From Rhodoferax sp. (GTDB taxonomy: Bacteria; Pseudomonadota; Gammaproteobacteria; Burkholderiales; Burkholderiaceae_C): DNA of 33,623 nucleotides. The stretch covers positions 1-33,623 of the forward strand of contig JANYJD010000158.1 of assembly GCA_025358555.1 (NCBI GenBank). Direction: 5' to 3'. Positions 1 through 8,247 of the stretch are shown piece by piece. The stretch's first letter is position 1. The number at the start of each line of letters is the position of its first letter. Position numbers and translations under genes: made by a program. The notes beneath the pieces were generated by a model, which worked only from the letters and a program-made list of their open reading frames with translations, ran no database searches and was not told where the DNA came from.

Positions 1-167
1 CCCGCAAACTGGCTCTTGGCCGGGTAGCCCAGCTCCACGTCAAACGCCACATCCCCGCCCGAAATGCTCACGTTTTTGAGCGCCTTGGACGCTACAAAAT
101 CCTTGCCCGTATTGGTGTCAACCACTGCCTTGAGCGCTTCCAAAAGCGCTGTTTCTGTCACTGCCAT
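1..167 (-). CDS. apbC: Mrp/ApbC-type iron-sulfur cluster carrier ATPase, N-terminal part (cut by window edge)
   Basis: About 55 codons are visible from an ATG at 167, reading off the left edge. The translation begins MAVTETALLEALKAVVDTNT and continues with a short alpha/beta stretch typical of the N-terminal MIP18/DUF59 domain that precedes the P-loop domain in Mrp/ApbC proteins. The P-loop itself lies outside the window, so the family call rests on this domain and on the metG neighbour, a common pairing in betaproteobacteria. A clear Shine-Dalgarno sequence (AGGAG) sits 7 bases before the ATG. ApbC proteins carry and transfer Fe-S clusters in the cytoplasm. The gene diverges from metG across about 136 bp. 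Confidence 0.75.
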   Translation of the reverse strand, partial: MAVTETALLEALKAVVDTNTGKDFVASKALKNVSISGGDVAFDVELGYPAKSQFA

Positions 168-269
168 TGATTTCTCCTGTAGGCCGGTAGTCTAGCGAAG
201 ACCGGTTTCTATTCTCTTGCACGGGCCAATTGACAGGCTACGCTCTGTGGCACACCCGGATCGCGCGAC

Positions 270-275
270 TAAAAT
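270..275 (+). promoter_or_regulatory. Candidate -10 element for metG
   Basis: TAAAAT lies 28 bases before the preferred metG ATG in the 136-bp gap shared with divergent apbC. I see no convincing -35 hexamer at the right spacing, so this is a weak call from base pattern only. Confidence 0.3.
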
Positions 276-303
276 CGGCGGCTCACCTGAAAGCAGCCCC
301 TCC

Positions 304-2445
304 ATGCCCCGCCAACTCTTCGTCACCACCGCTCTGCCCTACGCCAATGCCAATTTCCACATTGGTCACATCATGGAGTACACCCAGGCCGGCATCTGGG
401 TGCGGTTCCAACGGATGCAGGGGCACGAAGTCAACTTTGTCTGCGCGGACGACGCCCACGGCGCACCCATCATGATCGCAGCCGAGAAGGCTGGCAAAAC
501 CCCGCAGCAGTTTGTGGCAGACATTGCCGCCGGACGCGAGCCGTATCTGAAAGGCTTTCACATTGAATTTGACAACTGGAGCTCTACCGACTCGCCAGAA
601 AACCACGCGCTGGCGCGCCAGATTTACCGCGATTTGCGTGACAACAAAGATGGCTCGCTGATCGAGACCAAGACCGTGGAGCAGTTCTTCGACGCCGAAA
701 AGAACATGTTTTTGCCCGACCGCTTCATCAAGGGTGAATGCCCAAAGTGCCACTCAGCAGACCAGTACGGCGACAACTGCGAAAACTGCGGCGCGGTGTA
801 TGCGCCCACCGACTTGATCAACCCCTATTCGGCTCTGTCCGGTGCCAAACCGGTACTGAAAAGTTCGGAGCATTTCTTCTTCAAACTGTCCGACCCGCGA
901 TGCGTCGAGTTTCTGGAGAAGTGGACGCAGGGCGACGACGAATTCGGCAAGCCCCGGTTGCAGCCCGAGGTGACGAACAAGGTCAAGGAATGGTTCAGCG
1001 TCCGCACCAACCCCGACGGCTCAAAAAGCGAAGGCTTGGCCGACTGGGACATTAGCCGTGACGCACCCTATTTCGGTATCGAAATTCCCGACGCGCCGGG
1101 TAAGTATTTTTATGTCTGGCTTGATGCGCCGGTGGGCTACCTAGCGTCGTTGAAAAACCTGCTCGACAAGCGCGGCGTGGACTATGACGCCTACATGGCC
1201 AACCCGGCGCTGGAGCAGTACCACTTCATCGGCAAGGACATCGTCACCTTTCACACGCTGTTCTGGCCAGCCATGCTGAAGTTCAGTGGCCGCAAGACAC
1301 CGAACAACATCTTTGTTCATGGCTTTTTGACGGTGAACAATGACAAGATGAGCAAGAGCCGGGGCACGGGGCTTGACCCGCTCAAATACCTGTCGCTGGG
1401 CATGAACCCGGAGTGGCTGCGGTATTACCTGGCGGCCAAGCTCTCCGCACGCAATGAAGACATCGACTTCAATGCCGAAGACTTCATGGCGCGGGTCAAC
1501 TCGGACCTCATCGGCAAGTACGTGAACATTGCCAGCCGGGCGGCGAATTTCATTAATAAGTACTTCGCCGGAAAACTTTCAACGACTAACACCCCATCCG
1601 GCACGACCACAGCTAAAGGCCCCGTTCAAGCCGCCTGGCGTTCAGCTGCGGAAATTCGCGATGCATTTGAGACCCGAGAGTTTTCCAAAGCGACCCGGGA
1701 AATCATGCGCCTGGCTGATGAGGTGAATAGCTATTTTGATCGCTTCAAACCTTGGCAACTCGCCAAGGATGCGACAAGGCATGCCGAGTTGCATGAAGTT
1801 TGTACGAACTGCATTCGCGCGTTTCAGATACTCACGATCTACCTCACGCCCATATTGCCAAATTTGGCAAAGCAGGCGTACTCAACGCTGTTTGGTCTTG
1901 AACGTGATCCTGCATGGAACGATCTCAAGAATCTCGCCACGAACATCCAACCCTACCAGCACCTGATGCAACGCGTCACCTCCGAGCAGCTTGAGGCATT
2001 ATTTGAGCCTGCAGCCCCCGTGGAACCTGCACAATCAGCTATACAAAGTGCAGCATTTGTCCCCAGCGGAGAAACCATAACCCCCACCATCACCATCGAC
2101 GACTTCGCCAAGATCGACCTGCGCATCGCCAAGATCGTCAACTGCGAAGCGGTAGAGGGCTCCACCAAACTGCTGCGCCTGACGCTGGACGTGGGCGAGG
2201 GCTCTGATGCGAAAGGCAATCTAAAAACACGCAACGTCTTCAGCGGCATCGCAAGCAGCTACAAGCCGCAAGACCTGATCGGCAAGCACACTGTGCTGGT
2301 CGCCAACCTGGCGCCGCGCAAGATGAAATTTGGCATCAGCGAAGGCATGGTGCTGGCCGCCAGCCATGGCGATGAAAAAGCCAACCCCGGCATTTACGTG
2401 CTGGAGCCGACCGAAGGCGCGCAGCCGGGCATGCGTGTTCGCTAA
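304..2445 (+). CDS. metG: Methionyl-tRNA synthetase
   Basis: Charges tRNA-Met with methionine using ATP in the cytoplasm. The 713-residue protein shows the class I signatures: HIGH at residues 19-22 and KMSKS at 348-352. A zinc knuckle has cysteines at 146, 149, 159 and 162 (C-x2-C-x9-C-x2-C). The C-terminal 100 residues or so form the EMAP-II-like tRNA-binding OB fold seen in the dimeric MetRS type ([20 protein letters not shown]). The ATG at 304 is preferred over an in-frame TTG at 217 because family proteins begin just before the [12 protein letters not shown] segment. Bases from about 1550 to 2095, the anticodon-binding helices and linker, are visibly more AT-rich than the rest of the gene. 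Confidence 0.97.
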   Translation: MPRQLFVTTALPYANANFHIGHIMEYTQAGIWVRFQRMQGHEVNFVCADDAHGAPIMIAAEKAGKTPQQFVADIAAGREPYLKGFHIEFDNWSSTDSPENHALARQIYRDLRDNKDGSLIETKTVEQFFDAEKNMFLPDRFIKGECPKCHSADQYGDNCENCGAVYAPTDLINPYSALSGAKPVLKSSEHFFFKLSDPRCVEFLEKWTQGDDEFGKPRLQPEVTNKVKEWFSVRTNPDGSKSEGLADWDISRDAPYFGIEIPDAPGKYFYVWLDAPVGYLASLKNLLDKRGVDYDAYMANPALEQYHFIGKDIVTFHTLFWPAMLKFSGRKTPNNIFVHGFLTVNNDKMSKSRGTGLDPLKYLSLGMNPEWLRYYLAAKLSARNEDIDFNAEDFMARVNSDLIGKYVNIASRAANFINKYFAGKLSTTNTPSGTTTAKGPVQAAWRSAAEIRDAFETREFSKATREIMRLADEVNSYFDRFKPWQLAKDATRHAELHEVCTNCIRAFQILTIYLTPILPNLAKQAYSTLFGLERDPAWNDLKNLATNIQPYQHLMQRVTSEQLEALFEPAAPVEPAQSAIQSAAFVPSGETITPTITIDDFAKIDLRIAKIVNCEAVEGSTKLLRLTLDVGEGSDAKGNLKTRNVFSGIASSYKPQDLIGKHTVLVANLAPRKMKFGISEGMVLAASHGDEKANPGIYVLEPTEGAQPGMRVR

Positions 2446-2502
2446 TGGTCAAGAGCCCGCAGCAAGAACCTGACAGCAAAAACACTTCAACCGGGAGAAG
2501 CG

Positions 2503-3321
2503 ATGTCAAATAACCTTGAACACGAATTGCTGGACGACAACAAAGCGAGTTTCCGCAACTACACCGCCCCCCAGGTCAGCGAAACGGTTGACACCGTGCG
2601 TGAGTTCTACCGCCTGAACCACCTGCACCAGACGCATGATTTCGTGATCGCCAAAAAAGTAGAGTTGCTGGCCTTCAACCGCCAGACCATGACGCCTTGG
2701 GCCGCGCTGGACTACCTCAACACGCTGGTGGACGACAGCGACCCCGACATCGCCCTGCCGCAAATTGACCACCTGATACAGACAGCAGAGGCCATGCGCG
2801 CCGACGGCCAGCCCGACTGGATGGTGCTGACTGGCTTCATCCACGATCTGGGCAAGGTGCTGTGCCTGTTTGGCGAGCCGCAGTGGGCGGTGGTGGGCGA
2901 CACTTTTCCCACCGGCTGCGCCTATTCGTCAAAAATTGTTTACAGCGAGTTCTTTGCTACCAACCCCGACTCGCAACGCCCTTATTTACAATCCAAATAC
3001 GGTGTTTACGCACCGAACTGCGGGCTGGACGCCGTGCAAATGAGCTGGGGCCACGATGAATATTTGTACCACCTGCTGCGCGACCACTTGCCGCAAGAGG
3101 CGCTGTACATGATCCGCTACCACAGCTTTTACGCCTGGCACCGCGAGGGTGAGTACGATCATCTATGCAATGCACAAGACCGCGCCATGCTGCCGTGGGT
3201 GCAAAAATTCAACCCTTACGATCTGTATTCCAAGAACCCGAACCGGCCCACATTGGCGGTGGTCAAACCGTATTACGAAGACTTGCTGGCCAAGTACCTG
3301 CCAGCAAACTTGCAGTTCTGA
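2503..3321 (+). CDS. Myo-inositol oxygenase (MIOX family)
   Basis: Predicted to cleave myo-inositol with O2 to D-glucuronate using a mixed-valent di-iron centre. The 272 residues match the length of the MIOX family, best known from animals, plants and fungi and present in some bacteria. The di-iron ligands expected from mammalian MIOX are all seen in order: H90 (IDHLIQ), H114 and D115 (IHDLGK), H184 (WGHDEY), H207 (YHSFY) and D240 (FNPYDLYSK). The substrate-binding lysine is K118. A good Shine-Dalgarno sequence (GGGAGAAG) precedes the ATG. It lies 57 bp after metG on the same strand. No other inositol or glucuronate gene is present, so its pathway partners lie elsewhere. The fold and ligands are clear; activity is inferred. 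Confidence 0.9.
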   Translation: MSNNLEHELLDDNKASFRNYTAPQVSETVDTVREFYRLNHLHQTHDFVIAKKVELLAFNRQTMTPWAALDYLNTLVDDSDPDIALPQIDHLIQTAEAMRADGQPDWMVLTGFIHDLGKVLCLFGEPQWAVVGDTFPTGCAYSSKIVYSEFFATNPDSQRPYLQSKYGVYAPNCGLDAVQMSWGHDEYLYHLLRDHLPQEALYMIRYHSFYAWHREGEYDHLCNAQDRAMLPWVQKFNPYDLYSKNPNRPTLAVVKPYYEDLLAKYLPANLQF

Positions 3322-3331
3322 CCGCTAAGCT

Positions 3332-4594
3332 TCAAAAAAGCGTCAGTTCGCCGGCGGTGGATTCCACACAGCCGCGCCCGCTGTCTTTGGCGCGGTACAG
3401 CGCGCTGTCCGCGTGAGCGACCAGCGCCTCGGGCAGCAAGTCCTGGTTTGCCGTGGCGGTGGCAACGCCAATGCTCAGGCTAAGCCAAGGCGACACAGGA
3501 GAATCGCCGTGCTGGATGCGGGCTTTCTCCATCTCGTCGTTGCAGCGCTGGGCGACCAGCGCGGCCTCATGCTCATCCGCGCCGGGCAACAGCAATGCAA
3601 ACTCTTCGCCGCCGTAGCGCGCCACCAGCTCACCCGAGCGCTTGACGCATGAGGCCAAAATCTGCGCGACGCGGCGCAAGCATTCGTCACCCGCCAGATG
3701 GCCATACAAGTCGTTGTAACGCTTGAAGAAATCAATGTCCACCATCACCAACGACAGCGGCTGCTGGCTGCGCGCGCTACGCTGCCACTCGGTCAGCAGG
3801 GTCTGGTCAAACTGGCGCCGATTGGCGATGCCGGTCAGCCCATCGGTGGTTGAAAGGCGCGCCAGTTGCACGTTGGCGCGCTCCAATGCGAGGCTTTTTT
3901 CCACCAGTTCGGTCACGTCCACACGCACCAAAACCAGGTCGCCCGAAGCCGTGCGGGTTTCATGGTGCTGCAGCCAACGCCCCAAACCATTGTTATTGAT
4001 TACCGGGCCCGTGGGCTGCCCGCGTCGTGCCAAGCGCTCCACCAGCCACTGCTGCTCACGGCCAATGGCGTACGGGATCAGTCCACGGTCCAGCGCTTGG
4101 CGCAGCAGGTTTTCATGTGTTTTGCCAAGCGGCTCATCACATTGCAAATGAAAAAACATCTGCGGTGCCTGCTTGTTGCAGGCCACCAGAGTGTTGTTGC
4201 CGTCGTAAATTGCAAAGCCCGAGGGCATGGCGTCTATCGCCTCACGCAGGCGCTTGTCTGCGGCCTGCGCCTGGGCTTGGGCCTCGCGCAGGCGCTGGTA
4301 AGTCACCTCTTCAGCGCGTCTGGTGTCTTCCGCCTCGGCCACCAGCCGGTTCAACCGGTAAACCAGGACCACCGTGCCAACCAGCCCGGCACTGCTGAGC
4401 AGCAACACGGCCAGCACAAAATAGGCCGGGTGACCCGCTGCCGCCATGTGCGCCAGCCACATCTGGGCCAAAAACACCAGTGCGAGCAAGGGCCACAGCC
4501 ACCGGGCCCCGGTTGTACGGACAAATTTGGAAAGCTGTGTCAAGGGGTCGGCAGGGCTTGAAAATTGAGGGAGTGGCCATGTCAAAAGACACAT
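3332..4594 (-). CDS. Membrane-anchored PAS-GGDEF diguanylate cyclase
   Basis: Predicted to make cyclic di-GMP from two GTP at the inner membrane. With the ATG at 4594 the protein has 420 residues. Two hydrophobic segments lie near the N-terminus (WLWPLLALVFLAQMWLAHMA and a second about ten residues later). A short charged coiled coil follows, then a PAS-like domain (LREAIDAMPSGFAIYDGNNT onward), then a GGDEF domain with the active motif GGEEF at 328-332. The usual product-inhibition site RxxD five residues upstream is RSGE here, so feedback control may be weak. No Shine-Dalgarno sequence is obvious, and a TTG at 4648 could extend the protein by 18 residues. It converges on the MIOX gene with 10 bp between stops. 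Confidence 0.88.
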   Translation of the reverse strand: MCLLTWPLPQFSSPADPLTQLSKFVRTTGARWLWPLLALVFLAQMWLAHMAAAGHPAYFVLAVLLLSSAGLVGTVVLVYRLNRLVAEAEDTRRAEEVTYQRLREAQAQAQAADKRLREAIDAMPSGFAIYDGNNTLVACNKQAPQMFFHLQCDEPLGKTHENLLRQALDRGLIPYAIGREQQWLVERLARRGQPTGPVINNNGLGRWLQHHETRTASGDLVLVRVDVTELVEKSLALERANVQLARLSTTDGLTGIANRRQFDQTLLTEWQRSARSQQPLSLVMVDIDFFKRYNDLYGHLAGDECLRRVAQILASCVKRSGELVARYGGEEFALLLPGADEHEAALVAQRCNDEMEKARIQHGDSPVSPWLSLSIGVATATANQDLLPEALVAHADSALYRAKDSGRGCVESTAGELTLF

Positions 4595-4742
4595 TGGCAC
4601 CGCGAACTGGAAATGTAAATTACCCCACTGAAATTGGCTATCCCCCAAATAGGGGAGTCAGTCAAACTCGGCGCGCGCCAAACGTGAAAAAAGGCACAAA
4701 AACCAAGAAAAGATATCTCCAGACGTAAACTCGATCCGCACC

Positions 4743-4943
4743 ATGCACAAAAAGCTGCTGGCCAACCAGCGCAAACTGCGCCTGCGCCTGACGCTGGTCA
4801 CGCGCTTTTTCATGGGCGGTCTGGTGGGTGCAGTAGGCTTCAAAACCTTGGGCCATGTCAGCACGGTTGCGCTGGCGGCACTGCTGCTGACGCTGGTGTT
4901 GCGGCCGATCCTGCAGGATGTTCGCGCGCACGCGCTGCTGTAA
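4743..4943 (+). pseudogene. C-terminal remnant of a DUF1275 (YoaK-like) membrane protein
   Basis: The 66 codons resemble the last 60 or so residues of DUF1275 proteins: LLANQRKLRL, then a glycine-rich helix (FFMGGLVGAVGFK), then a last hydrophobic helix and a short acidic tail. DUF1275 proteins normally have about 220 residues; nothing upstream back to the stop at 4650 looks like the missing part. There is no Shine-Dalgarno sequence before the ATG. I read it as a truncated remnant, but a small two-helix membrane protein cannot be excluded. The family match is from memory. Confidence 0.5.
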
Positions 4944-5011
4944 GCCGATCAACGCACCCTTAACTCACCGGCCGCTGACGCCACTGCCGTCTGCAAGCCA
5001 GCTTGATCCGC

Positions 5012-5521
5012 CTACTGATTCGGCTCCAATGCCGGGTCCCTCATAGACCGCGTTGACACCACCCGCAAGTCAGGGTTGAAAACCACCGTAAAAATTTTCG
5101 AATCTGCGGTGTTGACGCCATCCCGGTAGCGCCAGTCATAGTGGATTTCGCGCAGTTGCTCGAAGGGCGTAATCTTCATGGGCTTGCCCAGCATTTTGCG
5201 CACGTCTTCCATCATCATGGCGGGCTGCACTTTGGTGAAATTTTCCTTGCTCAGCACCTGGCGCAGGGCGCTCATTTTGCCGTCGGCACCGATGGTGATC
5301 ATGTAATTCTGGTAGCCGGCGGGTTGGCGGTTGTACTCCAACGTGCGCCCGCCATTGGCGGCGTCCCAGATTTTCTCGGGCTCGCCAAAGCGTGCGCGCA
5401 CGTCGGCCTCAGAAGACACGCCCTCTTCAAGTTCAACGATGCGCTGGTTGTCGCAGGCCACCAGCGCCAGCAGTGCCGACATCATTCCCATGATCCAGAT
5501 CCCCTTCAACATTTTTAACAT
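5012..5521 (-). CDS. Lipoprotein with BamE/SmpA-like domain
   Basis: A 169-residue protein with a lipoprotein signal peptide: a hydrophobic run ends in LLALVAC, giving a lipidated cysteine about 22 residues in. The mature part starts with a segment like the BamE/SmpA/OmlA fold (LEEGVSSEADVRARFGEPEK), in which a glycine and an [RK]FGxP turn recur; a second copy-like turn occurs at VRKMLGKPMK. BamE proteins help assemble outer-membrane proteins, but this protein is longer than BamE and its role is unknown. The ATG at 5521 is chosen over a TTG at 5545 that would overlap the divergent DUF3460 start. Starts of the two genes are only 23 bp apart. Confidence 0.8.
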   Translation of the reverse strand: MLKMLKGIWIMGMMSALLALVACDNQRIVELEEGVSSEADVRARFGEPEKIWDAANGGRTLEYNRQPAGYQNYMITIGADGKMSALRQVLSKENFTKVQPAMMMEDVRKMLGKPMKITPFEQLREIHYDWRYRDGVNTADSKIFTVVFNPDLRVVSTRSMRDPALEPNQ

Positions 5522-5532
5522 GGTCACGCCTG

Positions 5533-5538
5533 TAAAAT
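5533..5538 (+). promoter_or_regulatory. Candidate -10 element placed for a leaderless DUF3460 transcript
   Basis: TAAAAT ends six bases before the DUF3460 ATG, so transcription from it would begin at or next to the start codon. No Shine-Dalgarno sequence is seen. There is no strong -35 hexamer either, so the call is tentative. Confidence 0.3.
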
Positions 5539-5544
5539 TGCCCA

Positions 5545-5766
5545 ATGAGCTTCAATTTAACGCACATCTTTCGCCGCCCCGACTATAAGTCCGAAGCAAC
5601 CCAGTTCATTGACAAAATGAAGGCCGACAAACCGGTGCTCGAATCCCAGCAACGCGCCGGGCGCGAGCTGCTGTGGGACAAATCGGTAGACCGCAGCGCC
5701 TGGAGCGAGTACCGCGAGGCCGAAGTAGCACAGCAGCCCTACGTCTACCAGACCGACGCGAAATAG
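5545..5766 (+). CDS. DUF3460 family protein
   Basis: A 73-residue soluble protein that I recognise as DUF3460, a small family of unknown function restricted to betaproteobacteria. It has the usual RPDYKSEATQFI start, the conserved QQRAGRELLWDK centre and a YVYQT end. The family commonly sits just upstream of scpA, as here, with a 239-bp gap. That gap has no gene and holds a family repeat next to scpA. No enzyme motif or membrane segment is visible. Confidence 0.88.
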   Translation: MSFNLTHIFRRPDYKSEATQFIDKMKADKPVLESQQRAGRELLWDKSVDRSAWSEYREAEVAQQPYVYQTDAK

Positions 5767-5945
5767 TTAAAAGTTGCGGTGACGGCATCGCTGCGCTGTT
5801 CATGGGGCCGTCAGCGGTATGCAATTGCGCGCGTCGCTCGGCTATTTGCAAAAGTATCCACCTCATGGACGCTTCAGCACCCCAAAGGCAGGCTGTTCGC
5901 GGTTTTTCTGCCATTTGAGGCGTTTTTTACTATCAAATCTGCCTG

Positions 5946-5982
5946 TAGCCCTTGTCCACAGTGCATAGTTAGCTATTAATAG
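5946..5982 (+). repeat. Interspersed repeat, copy A (scpA leader)
   Basis: Core reads TAGCCCTTGTCC...TGCATAGTTAGCTA...TTAATAG, ending 23 bp before the scpA ATG. It matches copy D at 26 of its first 30 bases and copy C (reversed) at 25 of 30. The end contains a small palindrome, CTATTAATAG. AT-rich flanking bases (TATAGTAT) could serve as a -10 element. Confidence 0.8.
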
Positions 5983-6005
5983 TATAGTATTTTTATCACC
6001 AACTC

Positions 6006-6863
6006 ATGTCCACGACCGTTGACCCCAGCGCGCTGATCCGGGCCCGCGAGCCCGATCCAGCCGCCATGCCCGCCGTCGTGGACCAGGTAGCGCTGGCCCG
6101 GCTGTATGGCGAGCCGCTGTTTGCGATGCCGCAGGATTTGTACATCCCGCCCGACGCGCTGGAGGTGTTCCTTGAGGCCTTTGAAGGCCCGCTGGATTTG
6201 CTGCTGTACCTGATTCGCAAGCAGAACTTCAACATTCTTGACATTCCCATGGCGGGTGTCACGCGCCAGTACCTGGTGTATGTGGACGAAATCAAGGCCA
6301 GGAACCTCGAGCTGGCCGCCGAATATTTGCTGATGGCGGCGATGCTGATCGAGATCAAATCCCGCATGCTGCTGCCCCCGCGCAAAGCGGCTGAGGGCCA
6401 GGAGCCCGAAGACCCGCGCGCCGAGCTGGTGCGCCGCCTGCTGGAGTACGAGCAGATGAAGCTGGCCGCAGCGCGCCTCAACGCCCTGCCCCAGCTGGGC
6501 CGGGATTTCCTCAGAGCGCAAGTGTTTATCGAGCAGTCTTTGCAGCCGCGGTTTCCCGACGTGAACGTGGTTGATCTGCAAGACGCCTGGCGCGACATCA
6601 TGAAGCGCGCCAAGCTGGTGCAGCACCACACCATTACGCGCGAGCAGCTATCAGTGCGAGAGCACATGAGCATTGTGTTGCGCCACCTGCAGGGCCGCAA
6701 GTTTGTCGAGTTCGAAAACCTGTTTGATGCCTCCAAAGGCTCCCCCGTGCTCGTCGTCACCTTCCTGGCCCTGCTGGAGCTGGCCAAGGAAACATTGATC
6801 GAGATCACCCAGGCTGAGGTGTTTGCGCCGATTTATGTGAGGTTGGCTTATACGCAGGCGTGA
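6006..6863 (+). CDS. scpA: Segregation and condensation protein A
   Basis: ScpA is the kleisin that bridges SMC head domains with ScpB in the bacterial condensin complex, helping compact and separate chromosomes. The 285-residue product has the family core: FEGPLDLLLYLIRKQNFNILDIP at about 58-80, then AEYLLMAAMLIEIKSRMLLP, and a C-terminal winged helix (FENLFDASKGSPVLVVTFLALLEL). Its N-terminal tail of about 50 residues before the core is long but typical for this group. No Shine-Dalgarno sequence is visible before the ATG at 6006; the internal ATG at 6066 is a possible alternative. scpB is not in the window. Confidence 0.95.
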   Translation: MSTTVDPSALIRAREPDPAAMPAVVDQVALARLYGEPLFAMPQDLYIPPDALEVFLEAFEGPLDLLLYLIRKQNFNILDIPMAGVTRQYLVYVDEIKARNLELAAEYLLMAAMLIEIKSRMLLPPRKAAEGQEPEDPRAELVRRLLEYEQMKLAAARLNALPQLGRDFLRAQVFIEQSLQPRFPDVNVVDLQDAWRDIMKRAKLVQHHTITREQLSVREHMSIVLRHLQGRKFVEFENLFDASKGSPVLVVTFLALLELAKETLIEITQAEVFAPIYVRLAYTQA

Positions 6864-6917
6864 ATCGACGTCACACGGCTGCATCCTGATTCCATTTTCC
6901 ATTCATCCGTGCAGGTC

Positions 6918-6982
6918 GTTGCACTGCCGGGGCGCGCTACAGCACTGTCTTCCTCGGGTTACGAATGATTTGGTAGTGCAAC
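6918..6982. repeat. Inverted repeat between convergent genes
   Basis: GTTGCACTGCC at 6918-6928 and GGTAGTGCAAC at 6972-6982 are inverted copies with one mismatch across 11 bp, spaced by 43 bp. They fill the 123-bp gap between scpA and the convergent lipoprotein gene. There is no T-tract, so a simple terminator is not supported. Confidence 0.5.
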
Positions 6983-6986
6983 GGCA

Positions 6987-7586
6987 TCAAATCAGGTTGG
7001 CTTTGCGAAGTTCAGAAACAACGCTGTCGGCAAAGCCGTCAAGCAGCTTCTCAGTCACCGGAGCGGCCATTGGTGCTCCCACTTTGAAGGCGCCCTGCCA
7101 GACGTCTTTCTTCAGGGTGAGATCAGTCACGGTGACGAGTAAGCCCACGTCATGGGCGCAGTGCATCGCCGAGCACTCCGATCCGGCAAAGTCTGGGTAA
7201 ACCTTGATCACATAAATCGTGCTCTTGGCGACAGAGACGGCGTCATTTGCCAGTGTCGTCGCCTGGACCCCACTGGCATTGAGCTTTGCGCTGACAGCAC
7301 TCGTGCCCCGTCGCGAAAGAAGGCGCATGAGTGCCCCCAAGTTTTCCTTTGCGTCTGCAATGTTGTCGCTGGAAATCTTGGCAAGGGTTGCCAAACCCGC
7401 TGTCTTCTTGATCTGAAAATTAAGGTTGGGGTTACTTTTCCACATGACCCCTGGGAATGAGATTTTTTGGTCGTAGGCTTCCATTTTTTTGCTGCCCAGG
7501 ACGGTTGTTGAGCAGCCTGAAAGTAGCGCAACCGAGAGCACCACGGCGCCAGCGAGAGCGAGTAAGGAAGGTTTTGTCATAGTCAT
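6987..7586 (-). CDS. Lipoprotein of unknown function
   Basis: A 199-residue protein from the ATG at 7586. The signal peptide ends in a clear lipobox (VALLSGC), so a lipidated, membrane-attached protein is predicted. The rest is a mixed alpha/beta domain with two cysteines close together (GSECSAMHC) that could form a disulfide. I do not recognise a family. A GTG at 7601 and an ATG at 7580 are other possible starts; none has a good Shine-Dalgarno sequence. It follows another lipoprotein gene by 27 bp, so the two are probably cotranscribed. Both are less G+C-rich than the neighbours. Confidence 0.78.
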   Translation of the reverse strand: MTMTKPSLLALAGAVVLSVALLSGCSTTVLGSKKMEAYDQKISFPGVMWKSNPNLNFQIKKTAGLATLAKISSDNIADAKENLGALMRLLSRRGTSAVSAKLNASGVQATTLANDAVSVAKSTIYVIKVYPDFAGSECSAMHCAHDVGLLVTVTDLTLKKDVWQGAFKVGAPMAAPVTEKLLDGFADSVVSELRKANLI

Positions 7587-7613
7587 GAGTCGTAAGTCCA
7601 CGGGAAACTGGGG

Positions 7614-8072
7614 TTAGTCCTTTGTCACCTGAAATTTGACAGTCCCAAGATCAATCGGGCTATACCCGGGCAATTGAAGAACGACGCTTGTCATGGTTGG
7701 CGAAGGCACACTTATCGCGCCTGACGTGATGACCGGTGTGAGTGCCGTTGGCGTGCCAGAGATGGTGCCTGTTCTTGCATCCAACACAAGCCCTGGCGGT
7801 AGCAGCTTGAAAACGACCGATCCAGTTTCAAAGCGTTTTTCAGCCTGGCAAGAATCTGGAATTCCTGCCACAACAGGGGTGATGGGCGTGATCGCCACGC
7901 CAAGCTTGGCCTGGATAACGGCTACTGGATAGCCAGTACCCGAAATGTTCAACGTCTGCTGCGTGGAGCATGCGGAATTGCCGCCACCGCCACCACATCC
8001 GGCCAAGACTGCCAAGACTGTCAAAGTAGCCGCGAGAAAGGCGACGCGCTTGTGTTTTTTGTTGAATGGCAT
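7614..8072 (-). CDS. Lipoprotein with putative Ig-like (He_PIG type) domain
   Basis: A 152-residue protein. The ATG at 8072 is chosen because AGGAG stands seven bases before it, while longer in-frame starts have none. The signal peptide ends in VLAGC, followed by a run of glycines (CGGGGGNSAC) that forms a flexible tether. The mature part contains LPPGLVLDARTGTISGTPTA, the hallmark turn of the putative-Ig family PF05345, found in cell-surface proteins. Two cysteines (ACS and DSC) may pair. Function unknown; surface display is inferred. About 175 bp between this start and the gpsA stop hold no gene that I can see. Confidence 0.8.
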   Translation of the reverse strand: MPFNKKHKRVAFLAATLTVLAVLAGCGGGGGNSACSTQQTLNISGTGYPVAVIQAKLGVAITPITPVVAGIPDSCQAEKRFETGSVVFKLLPPGLVLDARTGTISGTPTALTPVITSGAISVPSPTMTSVVLQLPGYSPIDLGTVKFQVTKD

Positions 8073-8247
8073 GGGGCTCCTGTCATTGGCCATGATCGAC
8101 CGTTCGAGAGCCAAAAGTATCGGCGGTCTGCCAGGGGGCTGGGCCGGTATTACGTCACACAAAACCCAACTGAAACCGTGCCGCGTGGGCAACGCAGACC
8201 CGGGGGACTGCAAGCTTGGTGCGGCGTCAAATGGGTTGCCTGATTTT

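Noticed and set aside
1725-1742. AATAGCTATTTTGAT in metG, resembling the repeat end
   Set aside because: It codes the conserved [10 protein letters not shown] of MetRS and lacks the TAGCCC block.
4662-4952. A 96-codon minus-strand frame opposite the DUF1275 remnant
   Set aside because: Gln/Arg-rich low-complexity product; the plus-strand frame has a recognisable family pattern instead.
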